DNA from: Sthenelais limicola | Lineage: Eukaryota; Annelida; Polychaeta; Phyllodocida; Sigalionidae | Length of the DNA stretch: 64,000 bases | Assembly (NCBI GenBank): GCA_942159475.1 | Contig: OW804096.1 | Span: 15,958,906-16,022,905 of the forward strand | Reading direction: 5' to 3' | Notes under the pieces: generated by a model | The model's input: the letters and a program-made list of their open reading frames with translations, nothing else | Databases searched by the model: none | Told to the model about the DNA's origin: nothing | Part shown: positions 51,185 to 60,636 of the stretch, piece by piece | How positions within the stretch are numbered: position 1 is the first letter of the stretch | Layout: each line of letters begins with the position of its first letter | Translations under genes and position numbers: made by a program

Positions 51185-52151
51185 CTATATCACCAGGCTG
51201 AAGTCAAACCTATATGTAAATATCCAGGTTTGGAACTGGTTGTGTTCGTCACAAAGACCGGTAATTTGAGGCATTTGAGCACCTTTATGTTCAGGGAGGA
51301 CATTTGTTACTTGTACCACACACCAATGCTCCATAATACCCTTGGAGTTCCTCTTCTTTGTCTTGAGCATTCCCCAAGTATGACCCACTTGCTTTAACTC
51401 CCACAGGGAGAATTTGTCAAGATCGTGGGTAGGGCATTCTGTGACATAGAGCGACGGTCGCGGAGCATTGTACGTAACACATCTACTCTTGTACATGAGC
51501 AGGCCTTGTTCATTTATCCTGAAATTGTTGTTAGGAATGATTTTGTGCTCATAGCAATAGTAATTCATTATTATATAGCCATCATCTGCCACCTCAAAAC
51601 AGGCTCTAGATCTTAAACTCATGATTTCTCCGTAGAAGACAGAATCCATGGGTGGAGAATCTACTTCCGGGATGATGTTATGAAGATACCAATCAAAGGA
51701 TTTACAATTAAGGCGCTTTCTTAAATCTTTTCTTGGCAGTAAAGATCTCTTTTCCTCCTCTGTGAACTCTATACGTTTGAAGTCATAAATTCTGGTTGAA
51801 GCGTAGAAGTATTTACTGTATGAATCCATCCATGTATCCGCGACCCTCATAAGATTTTTCTGGACGATCGAGTCACGATCGCCATCAAATTTGTAAGGAA
51901 AGTTCTTGAAGACATGACCAACTCTTGAGCAAGGTACAGTGACCACCCTGCCTCCACACATCCAAGCCCTGAATGCAAGTTCTATGTTCTCGCCACCCCA
52001 GACTTTCAGTCCCTCGTCGAACGCACCAATGTCGTAAAAGTATTTCTTGTTTACGGCAATGGCGCAGCCGACCAAGGTGGGGGAGAAGTAAGGAAGTCCT
52101 GTCTCAAACACCTGGTCTGTAATGTGGTCTGGTACCCGCAGCCAAGTGTAT
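51185..52151 (-). CDS. Polypeptide N-acetylgalactosaminyltransferase, last coding exon
   Basis: Golgi type II enzyme that transfers GalNAc from UDP-GalNAc to Ser/Thr to start mucin-type O-glycans (family knowledge). Residue numbers follow the open frame from 52174. The exon carries the C-terminal part of the catalytic domain: WGGENIE at 59-65 and CSRVGHVFK at 82-90, the conserved segment with the metal-ligand His. A ricin-B lectin domain follows (about 185-329), with a Cys-rich pattern and FQTW near the end. The frame stops at 51185. The upstream edge is the acceptor TTTTCTCATTACAG ending at 52152; phase 2. Upstream exons with the DXH motif and membrane anchor are not visible and must lie beyond the window or in unrecognised short exons. 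Which GALNT paralogue cannot be told. Confidence 0.93.
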
Positions 52152-52168
52152 CTGTAATGAGAAAATAA
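52152..52168 (-). promoter_or_regulatory. 3' splice site of the GalNAc-transferase exon
   Basis: The minus strand reads TTATTTTCTCATTACAG, then ATACACTTGG in the protein frame. Confidence 0.8.
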
Positions 52169-52217
52169 TGACATTTTATTGGTGTATTCTATTTGATTTG
52201 TCTGTGGAATAAGACAT

Positions 52218-52452
52218 GGGTCAGATTTTCAGAAAATGTACAATTGACAGCTGTACACATTTAGTAAATTCTGCTGAATTAGGCTGCAATTTGGTCAATA
52301 CTAGGTAAATTCGAGTATATTTGGCATTGCATTGATTCTAGCAATCTGATGGGTAAGGTTGAACTGTATTTTGAAATTTATTTTCGTTTGAAATTAGGGT
52401 TATTTGAGAGGATTGGTGAAAGTGAATTGTGCATTTTCTGGCGACTTCACCC
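52218..52452. mobile_element. Family A transposon, ACAT duplication, next to the splice acceptor
   Basis: GGGTCAGATTTTCAG...CTTCACCC with ACAT at 52214-52217 and 52453-52456. It lies in the intron, 66 bp upstream of the exon. Confidence 0.88.
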
Positions 52453-52870
52453 ACATACACTGTCATATGGTGCAACAGTGAGACAGCTGCCTGTGTATTG
52501 AAGGATTAATGATCAACATTGTTCACCCCAGGATTATGCACCAAATAGTGCACCAGAAGGCATGAAATGGAGGTTACTAATCTGTTTAGTCTCTGCCTAA
52601 GGGGGTTGTAAACCAAGGATCATTCATGGCAGTGGCTAAAATATAATTGGGCATTTATTCAAATTGTTCTGATACCTACAAAAGATTTGCAGATATCTTC
52701 AAATCATTTCCAGACATATTTGATTCATTGCATATAGACCTACAAATGAATAAAGATATCTTTATTTCGATTTACAGCTATTTGCAAAAGAATTGCAGAT
52801 ATCTTTCATTCTAGACATCATTTACATATAACTATGTGTAATTCTATTTCATATAACTGTACCTACAAAT

Positions 52871-53090
52871 GGGTCAGATGTTCAGAAAATGTACAAATCC
52901 CCTTCACCAATCTTCTCAAATAACCCAAATTTCAGACAAAAATAAAATTCAAAATACAGTTCGACATAACCAAACAGATAGCTAGAATCAATGCAATGCC
53001 GAATGTGTTCGAATTTACCAAGTATTGACTAAATTGCAGCCTATTTTAGCAGAATTTACTAAATGTGTACAGCTGCCAAAAATCTGACCC
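52871..53090. mobile_element. Family A transposon
   Basis: GGGTCAGATGTTCAG...AATCTGACCC. The right-end GTACATTTTC block is deleted. Flanks AAAT and TTAT. Confidence 0.75.
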
Positions 53091-53527
53091 TTATACTTAA
53101 CGATGATCTACAAATAGGATTATAGATACCTCCACTTATTAACAGATATCTTAAAAACATTAATATGTTTACAGTAACTGGTAACGCAGTTTTTGATCAC
53201 CCTCAGAATAAATACCATGCATTCATCAGATACACTCAAATCTGAAAAGGTGAGCAACCATTTCCTTGCACTATATGGTATAAATCACACACACGGCAAG
53301 ACCTGAGGATATTTAGGCTTGACAGTCGCCTAGAGGAAAAACATGTTTTATTACAACGGTTAACCACCTTTTTATACAGTTTACACGCTCAGATTCAGGT
53401 TAAATCACTCATGTGGGTTTATATATATGGCGTGCTACACGATTTCAAGAACACTCTTAAAAATAGAGATTACTATTTGGTTCTTTCTCGTTTTTTTCCC
53501 ATTGAATGGAGGAAATCCTGAATATAT

Positions 53528-53762
53528 GGGTCAGATTTTCAGAGAATGTACAATTCAACTTCACCAATTCTCTCAAATAACCCAAATTTCAGACGAAAAT
53601 AAAGTTCAAAATACAGTTCAATCTAACCAAACAGATTGCTAGAATCAATGCAATGCCGAATATACTCGAATTTACCTAGTATTGGCCAAATTACAGCCTA
53701 ATTTAGCTAAATGTACTAAAAGTATACAGTTGCCAATTGTACATTTTCTTAAAATGTGACCC
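53528..53762. mobile_element. Family A transposon, ATAT duplication
   Basis: GGGTCAGATTTTCAG...AAAATGTGACCC with ATAT on both sides. Confidence 0.85.
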
Positions 53763-53913
53763 ATATATGAAATACATGGGAACACTCATGTTTTGTGCAG
53801 ACTTAAACATTCTCATTTATTGAACCAATAAAATGGTATAGTTGTTACACTATTGTGTTGCTCAGCAGTTAGGTAGGCCCGGGATGTATACCTGCATCCC
53901 GCGAGCAGTATAT

Positions 53914-54148
53914 GGGTCAGATTTTCAGAAAATGTACAATTCATCTTCACCAATCTTCTCAAATAACCCGGATTTCAGACAAAAATAAAGTTCAAAATAC
54001 AGTTCAACCTAACGAAACAGATTGCTAGAATCAATGCAATACCGATTATACTCGAATTTACCTAGTATTGACCAAATTGCAGCCTAATTTAGCTAAATGT
54101 ACTAAATGTGTACTGCTGGCAATTGTACATTTTCTGAAAATCTGACCC
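53914..54148. mobile_element. Family A transposon, ATAT duplication (near-consensus copy)
   Basis: GGGTCAGATTTTCAGAAAAT and ATTTTCTGAAAATCTGACCC are perfect inverted ends; ATAT on both sides. Confidence 0.9.
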
Positions 54149-55080
54149 ATATATCTAAATAAAGAATAGGCTGCCTCAAGGTAGCCAGTCTTAATCCAGC
54201 ATCCGACTCTGTTGGTCCTTACTTCTACCACCGAAGCTATTCAAAATTTAAGTTAAGTAGGAGTCTAAAGACATTCATTCATTTATTGTAGTATATAATT
54301 ATAGGGGCAACACCCTATTATATCATAGTGTTATAGTTGCAGGCATTCTCTTGTATGGTCTTGCCTTTGTTTTTGTATCTTTAAAGGGTCAGTCGACGGG
54401 TTCATGGTCACTTTTAGGACAACAAACTTAGGTACAACACACTAGTCTCAATTTTTCTACCTCCATTTATGTCTAACTTATAGTCACCAACAGGCTCCAA
54501 TTGAGAAACCTTAGTCTGTTTAGCACAAGAGGGCACTGAGAGCGCTGTGTGACTTCACTAAGTATTGCCTGAAATGTACACAACACCTCTCCCGACTTGT
54601 GTGTTATGTACATTGCATGTTCACATTTTGCTACCTTGGGATGTAGGCAAACAGTGGTTCCAATTGAATGTTGTGTTTCCCTCCTTTAAATGGGTAAAAC
54701 TCACTAAATCTTAGGTTGAATTAAGTAAAACTGGGGCGGTTACATTTGAATGATAGCAAAGAAGTTGATTTTCTCATAATATTTTGGGGTTTACTGGCTC
54801 TTTAACATTCAAATAAATATCTGTGACCCGCCAAGCAGAAAGGTACCTTCCCGCGGGAGTTATAGTTCCTGCAAATTCCCGCTAGGAGTCACATCATTTT
54901 CATGACGTCACTGTCATAAATGTTTATATTAGTAATTCTGAGTGGCAGGTAACTTTGAAAGTCTGTAACTTCACTAATTTTTGAAGTATCAACAAAATTC
55001 TTTTACTTTTATAATGCTCATTTCCCCTTCTGTACATCCCCGTCAGTTTTTAATTCTTTTTTAATGTTTATTTTTTGTAC
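54149..55080. other. Non-coding stretch
   Basis: No gene or repeat family recognised. Confidence 0.5.
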
Positions 55081-55081
55081 A

Positions 55082-55115
55082 TGTGACGTGTCACAGGAAA
55101 ATGAGTCACTCCAAC
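55082..55115. mobile_element. Family C left-end fragment
   Basis: GTGACGTGTCACAGGAAAATGAGTCACT-like end only. Confidence 0.5.
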
Positions 55116-55754
55116 CAATCCAATCAATTTGAGATCATCTACTGAACACTGACATAACTTTACAAAAAAAAACATATCTCGGCAAATTCTGGGAATATTC
55201 AATTATTTTATTTGGTTATTGACTCAGGAGGTTCAGAATTCAGAATCTATAATAAACCCAATTTCGAAAATTTGGCCCTGGAGTCCCCTTTCTGCTTGGC
55301 TGGTCCCCTGGTCAGAATTTATTCATTATTTCTAACAGTGTAGAGTGTTTTTAATGAAAAGACTTCTTCCTCAAGGAGTAAATCAGGAACAATGGCGGTG
55401 TGTGAAATGCATTTCCAGAAGTGCAAAAAAGGGGAATCTGCATTTATATCTTTTTATATTTGTGCTAAAATCTGTGATGAAGGGAGCTAGGGAAAGAGCA
55501 AGGGACGTGAGAAGTGACTGGGAGGTGGAATGGAGGGGAAACTAGAGCACCAAAGTGAACAGATGCACTAAGTAAAGAAATATAAAAGAAACATAAAAAG
55601 TTATCTAGTGACATGGTCTCGACCTGGAAGGATCTGTCAGTTTTTGCAAATCAAAGGGGCGAGCAGGTTTTCACATAAAAGGGAGTATTTTCTTTGGTCA
55701 GGAAAACTACCTTATGTTAGAAGCAGGGAGGCAAATTGAATCAAGTGGTTTCTG

Positions 55755-56145
55755 GGCGACGGCGCCAGAAAATGAGGTTCAAATATGGTTCATGATGCAC
55801 ATTTTCCTCAACGCAATGCCAAATATACTCAGCTAAATACTCTAGTATTTATATACTAAATGTACTCCATACGAAGGCCTTCAAAACGCAAGAATATTAT
55901 ATTTAGTACAATGTCCCGAAATTTGTTACATGGATTCATATGACTATAAGTGTTAAACCCTAAAAAAAATCGGAACATTTCAATAAAGAGATCTTGTGGG
56001 AAAAAACACTTTGAAAAATATTAATTTTGCGACTTGTGACTCATTTTACTGGAACGCATCACATTTTCAGCCTAATTTAGCAGAATTTACTCAAATAATA
56101 TTATGTAGAGCTGCCGATTATACATTTTCTTAACGCCCTGACTCT
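55755..56145. mobile_element. Family A copy interrupted by a family C fragment
   Basis: Family A interior at 55755-55845 and right part at 56068-56145. Between them is a family C right half ending TTTTACTGGAACGCATCAC. Confidence 0.6.
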
Positions 56146-56524
56146 ATTGGCCATTCACCCAATGCAGTAGATTTCGACACTTTATAAACAAAGCTGTATT
56201 CGCATGCAGTCAGGACTTCCCTTCTTAGATCCTTAATTAGCGCTTTATAATGGAAGATTATATTAATTATATTATATTGAAAATGATTTTTTCCCCCATG
56301 AACTAATGGCCTTTCCTTCAAATTGGCATTATCATTCTTATTTTTGTTTATTATTTATTTTGTTTTTAAGTTTAAGAAGAGCCATATTGAAAAGAGTGGG
56401 ATTTCGAGGGTCACTGAAATGAATATACTGGAAGAAAACTTTGTTTTGTACCAAGAAGGAAAGGTAAAACTTCGGTAATATTCTATCTTGGTAACATTAG
56501 GCTGGGTTGGGTATGACTAGATAA

Positions 56525-56650
56525 TTCCCAGATAGTTGTGGATGATTAATGACATTTTCTGTTTCGTGTTCCAGTCTTCCAGTTCTCTAACCATTTGTAG
56601 TTATTCGGGATAGAATATCAAGGTGCTTCGTCTACATCTTGTTAGTGAAA
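56525..56650. repeat. Dispersed repeat shared with 35045-35160
   Basis: Same ordered words GTGGATGATTAAT, GTTCCAGTC, CTCTAACCAT, TCTACATC. Confidence 0.55.
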
Positions 56651-56762
56651 AGCCAGATAATATTACAGATTCCCCTTCTTTACACAAGGCACCAGGACTC
56701 CCTGTTGTCCATGTGTCAGTCACACGTGAGAAACTGCTTCAAGAAGCTTAGAAATAGCATAT

Positions 56763-56999
56763 GGGTGAAATCGGTAGAAAATGTACAATTCGACTTCACC
56801 AATCCTCTCAAATAACCCAGAATTAAGCCCGAAATGAGGTTCAAAATACAGTTCAACATAACTAGACAGAGTGTTTGAATCAATTCAATACTAAATATAC
56901 TCAGATATATACCTAGAATTTACCATTTTTCAGTCTAATTTATCAGAATTTCCTAAATGAGTAGTGCTGCCAATTGTACATTTTCTGAGCATCTGACCC
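56763..56999. mobile_element. Family A transposon
   Basis: GGGTGAAATCGGTAGAAAATG...GAGCATCTGACCC. Flanks ATAT and ATAA. Confidence 0.75.
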
Positions 57000-57092
57000 A
57001 TAAACAATCTTTTCTATCCTATTATCAATTATGGACAGCAAAATATAAATAATAATGGACATTCAGAGATATATATCATATGAACACCTCCC

Positions 57093-57313
57093 CAGTCCAG
57101 GCCCAAACCCTCAGATCAGATAAGAACGGTGTGTCAGGTGTCAGGTGTGTCACGTCTACTGCGCTAATGGATTTTCTGGCCCAGGAGTATGCATTCTAAT
57201 GGGATTATAATGGTATTTTGCGGTCCTAATGGGGTTATAATGGCATTTTGCGGTTATCAGTGAAAGGCTTTCCCTCAGCTTGAAGGGATTCTATCAACTT
57301 TGAGCCCAGACTG
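57093..57313. mobile_element. Family B transposon, TCCC duplication
   Basis: CAGTCCAGGCCC...GAGCCCAGACTG, 221 bp, TCCC at 57089-57092 and 57314-57317. Confidence 0.85.
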
Positions 57314-57613
57314 TCCCCTTCTCTCCCCTCTCCATCAACACCCCCTACTTCGGCCCTTAATCACCCTCTATCCGCAGGTGTTCAATGATATATGATTTAG
57401 CGTGCAATAAACCATCATTTTAAACTCGGTTCAGACACGGTGGTGATAATTCTCAAATTGGGCGCAAACATATTCAGAGCATAACATAGTATTGAGGTGT
57501 ATCTTATGGCAGGGGTTGAGGGGACAATATGTTGACAAATAAAGTTAGAGTTCACTTTAGTTCTCAAATCCGTTAGATTTTACTCAAGTCATTTTGTCAT
57601 TCTTTGTCATTAA

Positions 57614-57802
57614 AGGTTGGTCTCCATTGGCTGCGGTAAGCTCTGCGGTAAGCCTTGCGATGGTGCTGTGATAGTGAGAAGTGGCGAGGACCTGCCTACA
57701 AGGCCAATGAACCATGTAGGCAGGACCTCATCATTCCTCTCCACCAGCAGAAACCATTGCAAGGCTTACCGCAGAGCTTACCGCAGCCAGTGGAGACCAC
57801 CC
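57614..57802. mobile_element. Fold-back element with TTAA duplication
   Basis: About 48-bp inverted ends (GGTCTCCATTGGCTGCGGTA / TACCGCAGCCAGTGGAGACC); TTAA at 57610-57613 and 57803-57806. TTAA targets are typical of piggyBac and Kolobok families. Confidence 0.85.
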
Positions 57803-57903
57803 TTAAGTGTTCAGGGATCTGCTGATGTTATGCCAGTGCTTGTTGACTGGGTCATCAAGGGCTGTCTGCGGTACTATGAAACTTTACGATTGATTGCTAA
57901 TAT

Positions 57904-58137
57904 GGGTCAGATTTTCAGAAAATGTACAATTGGTAACTGTACACATTTAGTAAATTCGGCTAAAATAGGCTGCAATTTGGTTAATATTAGTTAGGTAAAT
58001 TCAAGTATATTCGGCATTGCATTGATTTTAGCAATCTGTTTGGTTAGTTTCAACTGTATTTTGAACTTTATTTTCGTCTGAAATTTGGGTTATTTGAGAG
58101 GATTGGTGAAGGTGAATTGTACATTTTCTGGCGAACC
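57904..58137. mobile_element. Family A transposon, ATAT duplication
   Basis: GGGTCAGATTTTCAG...TTTTCTGGCGAACC with ATAT on both sides. Confidence 0.82.
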
Positions 58138-58200
58138 ATATACAAAAAGAGCAGGGAATAGCTAGCACCCTACAGATTGTCTTCTCTCAGTCATAATTAT

Positions 58201-58639
58201 ATGGTAGTATACTACCTAAGGAGTTAGTGGAAGACCAGCTATAGGAGCTGAACTGAACAGCCTGGTAAAACATCAGACAACAATAAATGGTAGTATACTC
58301 CCCAGGTAGTGTAAGAGCAGCTATCTAGCAGCTTAAGTAGACAGTCTAGTAAAATAGTAGACAACGATAGATTGTAGTATACTACCCCAGGAGTTAGTGG
58401 AAGACCAGCTATAGAAGCTGAACTTAACAGCCTGGTGAGACATCATACAACAATAGATGGTAGTATACTACCACTGAAAGTGAATGATCAGCTATAGGAG
58501 CTGAACTAGACAGCCTGGTAGAATTAACACCATACAACAATAGATGGTAGTATAGTACCCCACTTAGTGGATCAGCAATAGGAGCTGAACTAAACAGCCT
58601 GGTAAAACATCATACAACAATAGATGGTAGTATACTACC
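58201..58639. repeat. Tandem array, five units of 80-87 bp
   Basis: Units start at 58201, 58287, 58371, 58457 and 58544 with ATGGTAGTATACTACC, which contains a perfect 14-bp palindrome, and include CAGCTATAGGAGCTGAACT. A sixth start at 58624 is truncated. Confidence 0.9.
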
Positions 58640-58659
58640 CTAAAGCATGGAATGCATTA

Positions 58660-58828
58660 TAGTCTGATAAATTAGGTTTAAAAACGATTAATACTAAGTA
58701 TAGCTTTATTGCGTTGATTAGAAAATTGATCAAGTTGACTTGCATTTGAACCTCATTTCTGTCCTGAAGGTGGAATATTTGAGAGGCATGGTGAAGGCGA
58801 AATGTACATTTACTGGCACCTTGACCCA
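58660..58828. mobile_element. Family A transposon, left end missing
   Basis: Right end TTTACTGGCACCTTGACCC. Confidence 0.65.
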
Positions 58829-58834
58829 TATATG

Positions 58835-59068
58835 GGTCAGATTTTCAGAAACTATACAATTCAACTTCACCAATCCTCTCAAATAACCCAAATTTCAGAC
58901 GAATAATTAGTTCAAAATACAGTTCAACCTAGCCAAACAGATTGCTAGAATCAATGCAATGCCGAATATACTCGAATTTACATAGTATTGACTAAATTTC
59001 AGCCTAATGTAACTGACTTTACTAAATGTGCACAGATGCCAATTGTACATTTTCTCACGCCCTGGCCC
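58835..59068. mobile_element. Family A transposon, ATAT duplication
   Basis: GGGTCAGATTTTCAG...CTCACGCCCTGGCCC with ATAT on both sides. It lies 9 bp from the probable LTR of the second Gypsy element. Confidence 0.85.
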
Positions 59069-59077
59069 ATATCTGTG

Positions 59078-60005
59078 TGTAACAATAGAATATATTGTAA
59101 AGAAGACTAAGGGTTTTTAGCCCATAGGTTCAGTAAGATGAAGAAGTGAGACAAGAAGTCCGAGGTTGTAGTTCGTCTGGATTCGGCCTAGGCGGTGGTG
59201 ACTCAGCGAGTAACAGAGTGCCTAGGTCCGAATGGTCACTTTATTTTATACTCCACAATCATGAATTATTCATACAATCAAACCCAGGAAATATTCCACT
59301 AGCTCTTCCCCTTCCCTCTAATTGGTTGAGGGAGAGAGAATCTTCCTTGCCCACACGCCGACCTCTGCTCCCCAGGCAGAGACCATATATGGAATGCATG
59401 CAGGTCGGATCCCGCTCCTCAGCCTTCCCCCTCCCACCCCTTACTCATGGATCCCATGGCTCGTGCCGGCCCCCCCCTCCCTCTTGGCCCTTCCCCCCTC
59501 TTGATACCCCAGAGCAGTGTATAAGTAATTAGGTCGGGCTGGGGGAGGTGGGGTGAGCCCTGAGTGGCTCATCTCCCCCTCCCTCCTGGCCAGGCCACGT
59601 GTGGCGTGCGTGCCCTGACCATGATCAGGGCTAAATAGGTCGGGTCTGGGATCCAAAGATGCCAATTCTTTACATTCGTCCCATATTTTATTTTTGTTGA
59701 AAGCTTTCTTTCGAACAAAATATTTAGCCACTGATCAACCCAGTCCAACCAGACAAGAGAAATAGAAATAAGGTTACATAATTTACACACACAAAATCAT
59801 AGAAAAGGGTAAAGTAAAAGTATTATAAATTATTATATCTGTAGACCTAACGGGTCAAGATAGAAAGTTTCCAAAGGGAGTGGCTCTATTAAAAGGAGTG
59901 TTCATTTATATCAGAGGCCATCACCCTGCACTAAAAAGTCTTTTAGTCGAATATTATGTAAGAGAAGTCTCTGTGTTTTTAAGTGTGCTCCTGAACACTG
60001 TTACA
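59078..60005 (-). repeat. Probable 3' LTR of the second Gypsy element (928 bp)
   Basis: It begins TGTAACA on plus at 59078 and ends TGTTACA at 60005, a perfect 7-bp inverted pair with TG...CA ends. A purine-rich ACAAAGGAAGACA lies just outside the inner end. A minus-strand TATAAAATAAAG (about 59245-59229) gives a TATA box overlapping an AATAAA signal. The second LTR is outside the window, so the limits are inferred. Confidence 0.5.
59229..59246 (-). promoter_or_regulatory. TATA/polyadenylation signal in the probable LTR
   Basis: The minus strand reads GAGTATAAAATAAAGTG, about 160 nt before the LTR end. Confidence 0.5.
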
Positions 60006-60636
60006 TGTCTTCCTTTGTACTGAGCTAGTACTCACAAAAGTTCTCCAATACGGTCGTCACCGCCGTCTCCTCTGCCCGGCCGGTCAGCCGAGGCCCCCGC
60101 TGGACCTCGTCGCTGACCGACAGGACGCCCGTCTCTTTCTCTCTCCTCCTTTGGCCATGGAGAGTGAGAGCCGTTGGGTAGTCAACACTACAATATTTCC
60201 ATTTTTAACCTCAAATACTACAAAACACATGTCGACTTTACTGTAGCATCACGTATAAACTCTTATTATTTGGAAAAATACCTCTTCAAAGCAGAATGGT
60301 CGGAGACAAGGTGAGGGCTTCGATTCCATGGTGCTTCCTCTCAGGCTCCTCTGTCTCGACCGATTCTGTTTGTGTAAAAACAACTTCTCACAATGAGAGT
60401 TGAAATAAAAATACCTAATTGGGCTGGATCCTTGTTCACGGATTCCACCATTTCCTCCCGAGAGAGAGAAAATGGATTTCACCCAGGTATACTACTCTGT
60501 GTTCTGTGATCTCCCTCGCACCCGAGAAGAGGACAGAACAAAAATTAATAGTAAATATTAAAACAAGAGTAAGTTACAGACAAGTTCAAAAAGTGTTTGT
60601 TACCCCAGAGAAACCCAATAAACATTGGTAGACTAA
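60006..60636 (-). other. Non-coding region between env and the probable LTR
   Basis: About 630 bp. A GC-rich patch (60055-60165) contains a pyrimidine run on plus (CTCTTTCTCTCTCCTCC). No ORF supported. Confidence 0.5.

Noticed and set aside
21937..59072. CRISPR-like array from the evenly scattered family A copies
   Set aside because: Copies are 235-bp elements with inverted ends, their own target duplications and irregular spacing, in a eukaryotic genome.
59146..59731. ORFs of 96-128 codons at the right end
   Set aside because: They lie inside the probable LTR and overlap each other on both strands.
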